Origin: Flavobacterium nitrogenifigens
GTDB taxonomy: Bacteria > Bacteroidota > Bacteroidia > Flavobacteriales > Flavobacteriaceae
DNA: 64,000 nt
Assembly (NCBI RefSeq): GCF_003254565.1
Contig: NZ_QJRI01000170.1
Span: 97,255-161,254 of the forward strand
Direction of reading: 5' to 3'
Shown: one piece after another, positions 1 through 9,239 of the stretch
Layout: each line of letters opens with the position of its first letter
How positions within the stretch are numbered: position 1 is the first letter of the stretch
Translations under genes and position numbers: made by a program
The notes under the pieces: model-generated
What the model was told of the DNA's origin: nothing
Seen by the model: the letters and a program-made list of their open reading frames with translations, nothing else
The model's database searches: none

Positions 1-2223
1 GCAGATCATAAGTTTCTGGCAATTTTTACCCTGCAGAGCGGGAAAAAGTTCAAATTGGAAATTAGAAATGGTCAAGGGATGATCATCCGTGAAATTCCAG
101 ATATAAACAATTATATTTTCGATCCGGAAAAAAACGGCATTGCATATTGTTTTGAAAAAGATAATGCATACGGAGTTGAAATAATACAGTTTAAAAATAC
201 AATTGAAGTCACAAAAGTTATAGAAGATTATGAAGTGCCGCTTCTTGGTCTGGTATGGAAAAACAATACGATTGCTTTTAATGAAGATAAAATTTCAGAT
301 TCCAGACTACATAGTTTCAATATATCCAAAAACAGACTCAGTACTATGGATCCAAAGACCACAGCTGGATATCCAAATGGCATGAAGGTCTCCAATCCGA
401 AATACCAGAAAATGATCCTCTCAACTGACGGCAAAAGCGTATTTTTTTGGCTAAAGGAAAAACCGACCGCATCCGATGCAATTGATCCCGCTGCAGTACA
501 GATTTGGAACTCCAAAGACAGGCTCTTGTTTGATTTCAGAAAATACAAAGGCGACTACAGGTTAAACAGCAAAATGGCAATCTGGTCTGTAGAGGGGAAT
601 AAAGTGCAGCAAATAACAGACAGGGAATATCCGCTCGGATTTTTAAGCGCTGACTACAAGCACGCTTTCATATATGACCCTGCTGCCTATGAGCCTAATA
701 CCAATCAATCACAGCCATTTGATTTATATGTGCAGGATTTAGATACTGGCAAAAGAAAACTTGTGATAGCCCATCGAACTGGAGATTTTCTTCCACTGGG
801 TTCACCTGATGGCAACTTCCTGTTTTATACAAAATCCAAGCAATGCTGGGTCTATAATGTTTCAAAAGATTCGCACACAATTATAACGGAAGGCCTGTCG
901 GAGTCATTTTTTCACGAGGATTATAATATGCCAATTGAAGCTCCCTCCTACGGAATTGGAGGATGGACAAAAAATAATGAAATTATACTTTACGACAAGT
1001 ATGATTTGTGGAGCATATCACTTGATGGAACTGTAAAAAAACGACTGACTAAGGGAAGGGAAATGCAAAAATCCTATCGGATTAAAGTTTTTAATTCTGA
1101 CCCGTATTTTAGCCTGACAGAATCCAAGAAACATTTTCTAGATCTCAACAAAGGCTTTCTTCTCCAGACTTCAAACCGTGAAACTGGTCAGAGCGGACTT
1201 AGCTACTGGAACCTAAAAAATGGAATGAAGGATTTGGTGTGGGAAAATAAGAAAATTGATGAGATCAAAAAAGCGGACAACAAGGATATTTACCTCTACA
1301 CGGATCAAAGCTTTGAATTATCGCCAAGACTTATGGTATTTAACCATAAATCAACTGAGATTATCCAGAGCAATCCCCACCAGAAAAACTTTTATTGGGG
1401 CAGAAACGAGCCTATTGAATTTCAGGTAAACGGCGTAAAGGCAAAAGGATTTTTGTGCTATCCTCCAGATTTTAAAGCCGGATTAAAATATCCAATGGTG
1501 GTTCATATCTATGAGCGCCAATTTTCCTATATGAATGAGTATGTAAATCCTTCCCTGCTGACTGAAGACGGATTTAACGTCACAAATGTGATCAATAACG
1601 GCTATTTTGTTCTGTATCCCGACATGGTTTATGATTACGGCAATTTGGCGGAATCGGTTACCAAAAGCGTGCTTAGTGCAGTTGATGAAGTCATTAAAAA
1701 AGGCGATGTGGATTCCAGCCGGGTCGGATTGATTGGGCATTCGTTCGGAGGCTATGAGACCGATCTGATCATAACGCAGACCAGCCGCTTTGCGACCGCA
1801 GTTGCCGGGTCTGCTTGGACGGATCTAGTTAGCAGCTATCTCTATGTGAGCGGATCCAGACGACAGCCTGATTTTTATCGTGCAGAAGAGAATCAGTTGC
1901 GCATTGGAAAATCGCTATTTGAAGATATGCATAGCTATCTGAAAAATTCTCCCGTACTTTTGGCTCCGAATGTAGAAACTCCTCTATTGGGATGGGTAGG
2001 CGAAAATGACAGGCATATCCATTCTCTCCAGAGCATGGAATTTTATCTGGCGATGCGCCGTCTTGAAAAGGAGCACACTCTTCTGGTATATCCGAATGAA
2101 GGCCATGAAATGGGAACAGAAGAAAACGCAGAAGATCTCAATGTTCGAATCTTGCAATGGTTTAACCGTTACCTGAAAAATGGCAAACATCAAGACTGGA
2201 TGAACGCTGATTTCAAAAGATAA
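1..2223 (+). CDS. S9 family (prolyl oligopeptidase-type) serine peptidase, 5' end outside window
   Basis: The frame is open to the left edge, so the protein begins before the window; a TTG at 55 is only an internal possibility. The first two thirds resemble a beta-propeller, with repeated strands of the kind seen before S9 catalytic domains. The last third is an alpha/beta hydrolase. The nucleophile motif GHSFGGY has its Ser codon at 1741-1743, followed by GENDRH (acid) and NEGHEMG (His), so the triad looks complete. S9 enzymes cleave peptides, often after proline, and flavobacterial ones are usually exported; the signal peptide would be outside the window. It converges on a small secreted DUF6520 protein and shares a terminator with it. 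A role in processing that peptide is speculation. Confidence 0.9.
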   Translation, partial: ADHKFLAIFTLQSGKKFKLEIRNGQGMIIREIPDINNYIFDPEKNGIAYCFEKDNAYGVEIIQFKNTIEVTKVIEDYEVPLLGLVWKNNTIAFNEDKISDSRLHSFNISKNRLSTMDPKTTAGYPNGMKVSNPKYQKMILSTDGKSVFFWLKEKPTASDAIDPAAVQIWNSKDRLLFDFRKYKGDYRLNSKMAIWSVEGNKVQQITDREYPLGFLSADYKHAFIYDPAAYEPNTNQSQPFDLYVQDLDTGKRKLVIAHRTGDFLPLGSPDGNFLFYTKSKQCWVYNVSKDSHTIITEGLSESFFHEDYNMPIEAPSYGIGGWTKNNEIILYDKYDLWSISLDGTVKKRLTKGREMQKSYRIKVFNSDPYFSLTESKKHFLDLNKGFLLQTSNRETGQSGLSYWNLKNGMKDLVWENKKIDEIKKADNKDIYLYTDQSFELSPRLMVFNHKSTEIIQSNPHQKNFYWGRNEPIEFQVNGVKAKGFLCYPPDFKAGLKYPMVVHIYERQFSYMNEYVNPSLLTEDGFNVTNVINNGYFVLYPDMVYDYGNLAESVTKSVLSAVDEVIKKGDVDSSRVGLIGHSFGGYETDLIITQTSRFATAVAGSAWTDLVSSYLYVSGSRRQPDFYRAEENQLRIGKSLFEDMHSYLKNSPVLLAPNVETPLLGWVGENDRHIHSLQSMEFYLAMRRLEKEHTLLVYPNEGHEMGTEENAEDLNVRILQWFNRYLKNGKHQDWMNADFKR

Positions 2224-2237
2224 AATCAATGTATAGA

Positions 2238-2270
2238 AATGCCGGCACCCCAAAAATACAGGCCGGCATT
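2238..2270. terminator. Bidirectional hairpin terminator
   Basis: Nine-base perfect arms (AATGCCGGC at 2238-2246, GCCGGCATT at 2262-2270) with a 15-base loop, followed by a T-rich run. It sits between two convergent genes, the S9 peptidase (+) and the DUF6520 gene (-), and can serve both. Confidence 0.85.
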
Positions 2271-2280
2271 CTTTTAAAAT

Positions 2281-2547
2281 TTAATTATTAGTGCTTCTCT
2301 TCAGAGGAGTTACACAATTTGAATCATAAAGCTGGGCGCCAGAACCGCTGGATGCTCCAATTTTACAATTAAAGTTTCCTCCTTCATCACACTGCTGAAC
2401 AGCGTTACAGCTGTCTGGATTTGCAATGTGCTGGTAGCCCTGCTGAGCCACGGATTTTGAGCTTAGAGACGAAGTGCTTGCCGCACTAGTCAAACCAACC
2501 GCAACAACTGCTAGCGGTAAAATGGTTTTTAAAACATTAGATTTCAT
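2281..2547 (-). CDS. DUF6520-type small secreted protein with four cysteines
   Basis: An 88-residue protein with a hydrophobic N-terminal signal (residues about 7-24) and a mature part carrying four cysteines in the order C..C..C..C (contexts DSCNA, QQCDE, FNCKI, SNCVT). The length and layout match the Bacteroidota DUF6520 family, whose function is unknown. It lies 51 bases downstream of the MauE/DoxX membrane protein on the same strand, probably in one transcript. MauE-type proteins are linked to disulfide chemistry, so the four cysteines may form disulfides with its help (inference). The ATG at 2547 is the only good start. Confidence 0.75.
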   Translation of the reverse strand: MKSNVLKTILPLAVVAVGLTSAASTSSLSSKSVAQQGYQHIANPDSCNAVQQCDEGGNFNCKIGASSGSGAQLYDSNCVTPLKRSTNN

Positions 2548-2598
2548 AATAATATAATTTATATGGTTAATGATCTACTCTTTTTTACAGGTTTTCGA

Positions 2599-4152
2599 TC
2601 AGTCCCCTGCTATTTGGCCAATAGATTTTTTTGCATTTTGATCTGCGTAATGTGATGTGATTTTTGGCTGCAGTTTATAAAGGATAATATGCGACCCGAT
2701 CAGCACGTACATTTTATCATTTATGACCTTCATATAACGCATTTTTTTTCCTCTAAGATTGCTGATAGTGAAACTCAATGCATAACTTTTTTTCTTGAGA
2801 TCATAAACATCTATGATACTTGAATTTTTCCACATTCTATCGTCTTCAAAGCGGCCGGGTATTGCCGAATGAACAAATAGTAAATTGTTATATGAAGCGC
2901 AATTATTATTGACAAATAATGGCGGTTTCGAAAACTGCCTCTGGTTATGGCTTTTGTCATTTTCAATATGCAGTTTTGCTTTTGTGATCGTATCAATTGT
3001 ATTTCCTTTCCAGACGATATTCAAATGGTTGTCAGCAATCGTAAATTGATTGCGATAGGCATACAGGTAAATGATTCTTTCCAGTTCTTTATTATACACT
3101 AAAATGCCATCGGTATCAAAAACACCGTCTGCCTGTTTTTGCAATATTGCGGGGTTTAGAATAGTATTTCCATTCTTGTGGAGCTGGATAACGCCAAGCA
3201 CATTATCTCCATTGATTCTGTTTGCGGCCACCACTGCAATTGCGTTGGAATCTATGGCTCTCGCCGTTGTGAAATATTCTCCTTTCTGATGGATCAATTT
3301 GGCTTTCCAATTTTCAATCTTACCCCTGAAAACACACGGAACTGTTCCGTCAGCCACAAAAAAATATGGCGGCTCAACCATAATTGAAACTCCTCTAAAA
3401 GGAAGTTCTTTATGATCCAGATCAATCATCGTTTTCTTAGTCTGCAACAGTTCTGAATTCAAAATTGTCAGTACTAATGGCGATGTTGTATTGCCTAGGT
3501 AGACATTTTTGTTATAAACACCTGCAAAATAAAACGAATTCAGCTTTAAATCTTTAGATATAACCTCAAGAATTGGTGCCTGCGGAAAACGTCTGGTCAA
3601 TTTATTATGATAATGAACGATATTTTCAGAAAGCAAAAATAATACTGCCACAATACTAATACTGCTTATGGTAATAACAGAAAACAGCTTTACTAACCTC
3701 CTTCTTTTCAGTGATTGAATATTTACTAAATTTTTGTCTTTGTGAAGAAGTATTGCCAGTATTGCGAGGCATACAAAGACAAGATTAAAAATCATGTGTG
3801 ATTGCCAGTCCAGCTTCTCCAGCACTCCTCCGCAGGAACAAGGCACAAATGAGGTATAATGCAGAATAATAAAAATGTAGACTGTAAACATTACCATTAA
3901 CCCATAAGATAAGAATAATCCCCTCAGCCTAAATCTTGGAATAATGAGAAGCAGGCATGTAATATATTCAGCAGCAGGAACCAGAACCGCCACCCATTCT
4001 GCAAATGCACTCAGTAGTGGGGACTGCCCAAGCTCAATTTTGAAATGCTGAAAATCCAATAATTTGCTCGTTGCCGCATAGACAAAAAGCAGGACATATA
4101 ACATAGAGATAATTTCGATAACCGCACTCCTAAAATTAAACTGGACTTTCAT
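2599..4152 (-). CDS. MauE/DoxX-family redox-associated membrane protein with large extracytoplasmic domain
   Basis: 517 residues. The N-terminal 140 residues hold four hydrophobic segments and the CSCGG motif seen in MauE-like proteins (methylamine utilisation protein E, implicated in disulfide handling). A fifth membrane segment follows a basic KRRR stretch near residue 150. The remaining 340 or so residues are strand-rich and probably sit in the periplasm; they resemble a propeller but I cannot assign a family. Such proteins often accompany DUF6520 genes in Flavobacterium. A TAGCTTTG box upstream (4210-4217) fits a promoter for this two-gene unit. Confidence 0.75.
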   Translation of the reverse strand: MKVQFNFRSAVIEIISMLYVLLFVYAATSKLLDFQHFKIELGQSPLLSAFAEWVAVLVPAAEYITCLLLIIPRFRLRGLFLSYGLMVMFTVYIFIILHYTSFVPCSCGGVLEKLDWQSHMIFNLVFVCLAILAILLHKDKNLVNIQSLKRRRLVKLFSVITISSISIVAVLFLLSENIVHYHNKLTRRFPQAPILEVISKDLKLNSFYFAGVYNKNVYLGNTTSPLVLTILNSELLQTKKTMIDLDHKELPFRGVSIMVEPPYFFVADGTVPCVFRGKIENWKAKLIHQKGEYFTTARAIDSNAIAVVAANRINGDNVLGVIQLHKNGNTILNPAILQKQADGVFDTDGILVYNKELERIIYLYAYRNQFTIADNHLNIVWKGNTIDTITKAKLHIENDKSHNQRQFSKPPLFVNNNCASYNNLLFVHSAIPGRFEDDRMWKNSSIIDVYDLKKKSYALSFTISNLRGKKMRYMKVINDKMYVLIGSHIILYKLQPKITSHYADQNAKKSIGQIAGD

Positions 4153-4209
4153 ATTTTCATACCTAAATTAATATTCCGTTACAAGACCGAAACAACGTGA
4201 AATCTTTTA

Positions 4210-4217
4210 CAAAGCTA
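4210..4217 (-). promoter_or_regulatory. Candidate -7 box (TAGCTTTG) for the MauE-DUF6520 operon
   Basis: The minus strand reads TAGCTTTG, matching the Bacteroidota TAnnTTTG element, about 60 bases upstream of the 4152 start. The best upstream TTTG (4244-4247) is further away than the usual 19-20 bases, so this is a tentative call. Confidence 0.4.
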
Positions 4218-4359
4218 TATCCAATAACTCGAAAAACAGGTTTCAAAAACGTGCGAAAATATGTCTAAAACATGCCAGTTCAATTTACTGAAAAATTAAA
4301 AAAAGATGCATACTGACTAGTAGTTTCAGTACGCACCTTTCAATTTCCTGATAGCTATC

Positions 4360-4650
4360 CTATTCTTTTACATCCTCAGACAGTGACAGAAGCTTTAAGT
4401 TCAGTTCCACAAGATTGGCTTTCACCAGACACTCCTGGGCAATGTTCTTCAGTTCATTTAAATCTTCCGCAGAAATACTCTCTGCTAGAATCGAGTTGTC
4501 TTTTTCAGTCGATAATCCATGGTGGATCAAATTGCTTAAAAGCAGTACATTTTTTCTTGAAATCTTCAAATCCATTCTCACCGGTTCATTCATGGAAGGG
4601 ATACTTAAAACAGTATCATAAACCTTTGCCGCATCATTTTTTGTCATCAT
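4360..4650 (-). CDS. Hypothetical protein, 96 aa
   Basis: A soluble, mostly helical 96-residue protein, rich in Leu, Asn, Lys and Glu, with no recognised motif. Two adjacent ATG codons at the start (MM) leave the exact start open by one codon. It stands alone and points away from the mobilisation genes, which begin 290 bases away on the other strand. The opposite-strand frames here are shadows. An accessory role in the mobile element is only a guess from position. Confidence 0.6.
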   Translation of the reverse strand: MMTKNDAAKVYDTVLSIPSMNEPVRMDLKISRKNVLLLSNLIHHGLSTEKDNSILAESISAEDLNELKNIAQECLVKANLVELNLKLLSLSEDVKE

Positions 4651-4866
4651 AATTTCAACGTCTTTAATTAATAATTTAAAACTGTAAAGTTAGTTTTTGA
4701 CTCCTTAAACACCCTACTCAAAATTTGATAGGGATAGGATCAATCCAAACGCCCGTCGTATCTTCGTCAGGACTTTAAAAATTAGCTTTTTTGATGAAAG
4801 AGCTTCAAGATTGCCTTGCCTGCTGCAATCTGCCAGATGTCCGGTTGTATCACATCCGAAATCCGG

Positions 4867-4895
4867 CTGCCATTCCGCTCGGAACTCGCTGGCAG
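4867..4895. other. Nested inverted repeat upstream of mobilisation genes; oriT candidate
   Basis: The sequence contains CTGCCA (4867-4872), then the perfect palindrome TTCCG-ct-CGGAA (4873-4884), then TGGCAG (4890-4895), the reverse complement of the first arm. It lies 48 bases before the relaxosome accessory gene in a 290-base gap. Transfer origins of HUH relaxases commonly lie next to the mob genes and carry inverted repeats beside nic. No nic site can be identified by eye. Confidence 0.4.
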
Positions 4896-4942
4896 TGACT
4901 TTTTAAAGTTTTGAAATGGGTTAAAAATGAAAATGATGCAAA

Positions 4943-5332
4943 ATGAAAGAGAAAAACACTGGACGTACCAAATGGATCCACCTGCGCTTGACGCCAGACG
5001 AAATGAAAATTTTAAAAATCGGATTTGAAAAATCGCTGTGTCCAAAACTGAGCGATTATGCCCGTAAGAACATGCTTGGAAAACCTATCGTTTTAAAATA
5101 CAGAAATACATCCGTTGATGAACTGTTATTAGAAATCAGCAGGCTTAGAACTGAGCTCAATGCCATTGGAAATAATTACAACCAGGCAGTAAAAAAACTG
5201 CATTCCCTTGGGCAGATTTCTGAATTTAAAAACTGGATTTTATCCTCTCAGCATGACAGAGAAAAACTGTTTGAAGCTATGGAAAACATAAAAAATAGTA
5301 TGCTGAAACTCGTTGCCAAATGGTCGCTGTAA
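4943..5332 (+). CDS. Plasmid mobilisation accessory protein (relaxosome, MobC/Bacteroides MobA type)
   Basis: 129 residues. The N-terminal RTKWIHLRLTPDEMKILK resembles the ribbon-helix-helix start of relaxosome accessory proteins, which bind oriT and help the relaxase nick. A helical tail follows with ELNAIGNNYNQAVKKLHSL, the pattern typical of bacterial mobilisation proteins. The stop overlaps the relaxase start by 13 bases, indicating translational coupling. Its place directly upstream of relaxase and coupling-protein genes supports the call. Naming conventions differ between plasmids and Bacteroides elements, so no symbol is given. Confidence 0.8.
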   Translation: MKEKNTGRTKWIHLRLTPDEMKILKIGFEKSLCPKLSDYARKNMLGKPIVLKYRNTSVDELLLEISRLRTELNAIGNNYNQAVKKLHSLGQISEFKNWILSSQHDREKLFEAMENIKNSMLKLVAKWSL

Positions 5333-6585
5333 TTAAAACGGGAACATCGATCCGTCGCATTTTTCATTACAATGAAAACAAAGTTTCACAGAATGGTGCC
5401 CTGTGTATCGGAGCTGAAAACTATCCTGCCGATCATGACAAAATGAACGTCTCATTTAAAATAAACCATCTGCTCTCACAGCTTGAATTAAACGAAAACG
5501 TCAAGAGGGGAAGCGTGCATATTTCACTTAATTTTCATCCGTCTGAAACTGACCTGGATGCTGAAAAACTGATTGATATTGCCCGAAGTTATATGTCTGG
5601 AATCGGTTTTGGCCAGCAGCCTTATTTAGTCTACCAGCACTTTGATGCGGCGCATCCCCACATTCATATCATTTCGGTAAAGGTGAAACCGGACGGAAAA
5701 AGGATTGACATGCAAAATATCGGACGCAACCAGTCTCAGGCAGTGCGTATCAAAATAGAAAATGATTTTAACCTGGTAAAAGCACAGGGAAGGATTAAGG
5801 AAATCAGTTATGGAATAAAACCAATTGAAACAACTGCTGTACACTATGGAAAAATACAGTCAAAAAAGGCGGTCTCGAAGGTGCTTGATTTTGTACTAAG
5901 CAACTATCAGTATAGAAGTCTTCCCCAGCTCAATGCCGTTCTGAATCTTTATAATGTCTGCGCCGACAGGGGCTCTGAAAATTCAAGAACATTCAAAGCT
6001 GGAGGGCTGGTCTACCGCATACTGGACAAGGAAGGAAATCATACCGGAGTTCCCATTAAAGCAAGTGATTTCTACAGCAGCCCTACGCTTAAATTTCTGG
6101 AGATAAAATTTGAGCAGAACAGACTTAAAAATCAGCGTCCGGGGCTCCGGATAAAAAATTCCATAAGGAATATATTTGAGCATGATCGCCCTTCCCTGCC
6201 GCAGCTTTCAGAAGAGCTTGACAAGATTGGGATTTCCATGGTAAAAAGGATCTCTTCAGACGGCAGCTTGTTTGGGCTGACCTATGTTGATCATGTTACC
6301 AAACAGATCTGTAACGGAAGTGAGCTAGGAAAGGAATTTTCTGCCGCTGCCATCTCAAAAAAATGCAGCGATCCCGATAGTGAAATAAAAAATAAGGCTT
6401 CCTCTCCACAGCTGAAGGCACTATTGGATATAAAGGAAATTCTGGAGATGAAAAAAATTCCGACAGCCGGCCTGAATGAGGTTATACACACCCTGTTCGA
6501 AAAGGAATTTTACTCTGGACATATTCCAAAAGAATTCAAGAGAAAAAGGAAAAACAGAAAAAGAAAAGGACTCTCCAATAATTAA
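5320..6585 (+). CDS. HUH relaxase / mobilisation nuclease
   Basis: 421 residues. Relaxases nick one strand at oriT through a tyrosine and carry it into the recipient. The N-terminus has a tyrosine in RIFHYNENKV (Tyr17), a likely nucleophile. The metal-binding three-histidine motif is clear: HFDAAHPHIHI with His112, His114 and His116, and another His at 107. This is the Relaxase/Mobilisation nuclease domain (about residues 5-250); the C-terminal 170 residues are unassigned. It overlaps the accessory gene by 13 bases and precedes the coupling protein by 19 bases, so the three form one mob operon. Confidence 0.92.
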   Translation: MVAVIKTGTSIRRIFHYNENKVSQNGALCIGAENYPADHDKMNVSFKINHLLSQLELNENVKRGSVHISLNFHPSETDLDAEKLIDIARSYMSGIGFGQQPYLVYQHFDAAHPHIHIISVKVKPDGKRIDMQNIGRNQSQAVRIKIENDFNLVKAQGRIKEISYGIKPIETTAVHYGKIQSKKAVSKVLDFVLSNYQYRSLPQLNAVLNLYNVCADRGSENSRTFKAGGLVYRILDKEGNHTGVPIKASDFYSSPTLKFLEIKFEQNRLKNQRPGLRIKNSIRNIFEHDRPSLPQLSEELDKIGISMVKRISSDGSLFGLTYVDHVTKQICNGSELGKEFSAAAISKKCSDPDSEIKNKASSPQLKALLDIKEILEMKKIPTAGLNEVIHTLFEKEFYSGHIPKEFKRKRKNRKRKGLSNN

Positions 6586-6604
6586 TCATTTAAATTTTAC
6601 AGTT

Positions 6605-8593
6605 ATGAACACAGGGGAAAATGAACAGGCACTGAGAAAAATTTTAGATATGACCCGCCTGATTAGCATCATGCTTCTGGCAATCCATTTTTATTACTAC
6701 GGCTACTTTGTTTTCAAACAGCTCGGTCTGGTCTCGCAATTCAGCGACAGGATTCTTGCGAATATCTCCAGGGCAGGTTTATTTAGTTATTTCCACAAAT
6801 CAAAACTGCTGGCGCTGCTCTTTGTTTTGATTTCACTTCTCGGTGCAAAAGGAAGGAAAAATGAAAAATTAAAATTAAAAAAAGCGGTGCTTTTTCTGCT
6901 TGCCGGACTGTTTTTTTATTTTGCAGGCTGGTTTATTTTCCAGACTGGCTGCAATGTAGAAATCGTTTTTCTGATTTATGTTTTAACAACCAGCTCTGGT
7001 CTGCTTTTAATAATTACAGCTGGTACCTTACTGACAAGGATTGTCAGCAGAAGCCTGAACAGCCGTGACATATTCAATAAAGAAAATGAAACCTTTCCGC
7101 AGGAAGAAAGACTCCTTGAAAATGAATATTCTATTAATCTTCCGGCGCAGTATTACCTTCGTGACAAGATTCGAAAAAGCTGGATCAACATCATAAACCC
7201 TTTCAGGGGCGTCCTGGTCTGCGGTTCGCCTGGATCCGGAAAATCATATTTCGTGATCCGTCATATTATTACCCAGCATATAGCAAAAGGATTCAGCATG
7301 TTTGTCTATGATTTTAAGTTTGATGACCTGACCAGAATTGTATATAATGCTTATCTAAAGCACAGACATTTATACAAGGTTGTACCAGAGTTTTATGTCA
7401 TTAATTTTGATGACCTCTCCCGCACCCATAGGTGCAATCCCCTAGACCCTTCCTCTATGACCGACATAACCGATGCAGCAGAATCAGCCCGTACCATCTT
7501 GCTTGGATTAAACCGTGAATGGATTAGAAAACAGGGTGATTTCTTTGTGGAGTCACCAATAAATTTCCTGACGGCGGTGATCTGGTATCTCAGAAAATTC
7601 AACGATGGAGAGTTCTGTACCCTGCCGCATGTCATCGAACTTATGCAGCTCAATTATAAGATTCTATTCACACTGCTGCGCTCGGAAAAGGAGATTGAGG
7701 TGCTGATCAATCCATTTGTCAGTGCGTTTTTAAATAATGCCTCCGAGCAGCTGGAGGGCCAGATTGCATCAGCAAAAATTTCAATGGCAAGACTTTCTTC
7801 TCCCCAGCTCTATTATGTGCTTTCCGGAAATGATTTTACCCTGGACATTAACAATCCTGATGCTCCAAAAATTGTGTGCATGGGAAATAATCCGCAGAAA
7901 ATACAGACGTACGGAGCGGTACTTTCACTCTATATCAGCAGGCTTGTAAAGCTTGCCAATAGAAAAGACAAACTAAAAAGCAGTCTTATTTTTGATGAGT
8001 TTCCCACCGTCTATCTAAACAATATCGACAGCCTTATTGCCACCGCACGAAGCAATAAAGTAAGCACGACCCTGGGCATACAGGACCTGAGCCAGCTTAA
8101 AAAAGATTACGGCCGTGAACAGGCAGATGTGATCATGAATATCACCGGAAATATTATATCAGGACAGGTGACAGGAGATACCGCAAAACAGCTCTCCGAG
8201 CGTTTTGGAAAAATAATGCAGGAACGTGAAAGTCTTTCCATCAATAGTTCCGAGACTTCGATAAGCCGTTCCAGACAATTGGAATCCGCAGTCCCGGCCT
8301 CAAAAATAGCATCATTAAGTTCAGGTGAATTTGTAGGTATGACCGCCGATAATCCGGACTGTAAAATTGAGCTTAAGACATTCCACTGCGAGGTTTTAAA
8401 CGACCATAATGCTCTTAGGCAGGAAATGGACAACTACAAGGAAATTGAACCAATCCGTAATCTGGACAATGCACAGGTGAACAGGAATTATACCCAGATC
8501 CGAGAGGAAATCCATGAACTTTCTGAATCTGAAATGAACCGTATTTCCGAGAGCCGCCATCTGAAACATCTCATTATTAAGAAGAAAAATTAA
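6605..8593 (+). CDS. Type IV coupling protein (VirD4/TraG family; MobC of Bacteroides elements)
   Basis: 662 residues from the ATG at 6605. A longer frame from 6476 exists but would overlap the relaxase heavily. N-terminal membrane helices cover roughly residues 20-135. The Walker A motif GSPGSGKS is at 207-214 and the Walker B region SLIFDEFPT has Asp464-Glu465. The later ATARSNKVSTTLGIQDLSQL segment is typical of TraG/TraD ATPases. These hexameric ATPases bring the relaxase-DNA complex to the conjugation channel. No channel genes are in the window, so the element either uses another element's channel or has tra genes further left. Confidence 0.92.
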   Translation: MNTGENEQALRKILDMTRLISIMLLAIHFYYYGYFVFKQLGLVSQFSDRILANISRAGLFSYFHKSKLLALLFVLISLLGAKGRKNEKLKLKKAVLFLLAGLFFYFAGWFIFQTGCNVEIVFLIYVLTTSSGLLLIITAGTLLTRIVSRSLNSRDIFNKENETFPQEERLLENEYSINLPAQYYLRDKIRKSWINIINPFRGVLVCGSPGSGKSYFVIRHIITQHIAKGFSMFVYDFKFDDLTRIVYNAYLKHRHLYKVVPEFYVINFDDLSRTHRCNPLDPSSMTDITDAAESARTILLGLNREWIRKQGDFFVESPINFLTAVIWYLRKFNDGEFCTLPHVIELMQLNYKILFTLLRSEKEIEVLINPFVSAFLNNASEQLEGQIASAKISMARLSSPQLYYVLSGNDFTLDINNPDAPKIVCMGNNPQKIQTYGAVLSLYISRLVKLANRKDKLKSSLIFDEFPTVYLNNIDSLIATARSNKVSTTLGIQDLSQLKKDYGREQADVIMNITGNIISGQVTGDTAKQLSERFGKIMQERESLSINSSETSISRSRQLESAVPASKIASLSSGEFVGMTADNPDCKIELKTFHCEVLNDHNALRQEMDNYKEIEPIRNLDNAQVNRNYTQIREEIHELSESEMNRISESRHLKHLIIKKKN

Positions 8594-8657
8594 ACAGCTT
8601 ACACGTAGTATTTTGATTTCCTTTTTAAATATCTGGACTGTCGGAAGAAGTTTTTTT

Positions 8658-9077
8658 TTATTGAAGTCCAAGGATTTCAATAGTTCTATCATCCCTTTCT
8701 CCATCATAGTATTTCTTAAGCACATGTAAAAAACAGGGAGATGCATTGGGCAGAAGGCTGAATAAAGTCATACAGGATCTCAGTTTTCTTTCGTCCGGTC
8801 TTCCCATAATTGCAAGTGCGCTTTTGTTATCGATCTCTAGCAGTGCATTTGTAATCTCAATAAGCCTTTTTCCCAGCACGGGATGATCGTAATACTGCTG
8901 TGCTTCATGAAGGTTCTCAATACCATAAAATATATTGTAATCCGTAAAACCCAGCCCTTTTATCTGCGGAAATATAAACCACATCCAATGTGACTGTTTC
9001 TTACCATTCTGGATTTCTTTAAGCGCATCATCATACGTTTTATTCTGGGCTTCAATGAATCGGTTAAGGTCGTACAT
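8658..9077 (-). CDS. DUF1810 family protein
   Basis: 139 residues matching the DUF1810 pattern across its length: an N-terminal RFIEAQNKTYDDALKEI, then KKQSHWMWFIFPQIKGLG, and a C-terminal CMTLFSLLP with LKKYYDGERDDRTIEILG. The family is common in bacteria and its biochemical function is not established. The gene lies on the strand opposite to the mob operon and converges with the coupling protein. It has no partner gene nearby. Confidence 0.88.
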   Translation of the reverse strand: MYDLNRFIEAQNKTYDDALKEIQNGKKQSHWMWFIFPQIKGLGFTDYNIFYGIENLHEAQQYYDHPVLGKRLIEITNALLEIDNKSALAIMGRPDERKLRSCMTLFSLLPNASPCFLHVLKKYYDGERDDRTIEILGLQ

Positions 9078-9203
9078 AATTCATAAAAATTTTAAATGTT
9101 AAGAGATTTTATAGTCCATATAAATTTACATCAATTAATTCAAAAATTACTTTTTAGCAGCAAAGCAATTTTTTAAAGTATCATGTTCTTCTATTGCTGA
9201 AAC

Positions 9204-9235
9204 TTTGCTCAAAAAATGATTTTAAATTAATTTTG
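9204..9235 (+). promoter_or_regulatory. Strong Bacteroidota promoter, possibly giving a leaderless transcript
   Basis: TTTG at 9204-9207 and TAATTTTG at 9228-9235 are 20 bases apart, an excellent match to the TTTG-N19/20-TAnnTTTG consensus. Transcription should start about seven bases after the last G, that is at or within the ATG at 9240-9242. Confidence 0.65.
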
Positions 9236-9239
9236 CCTT

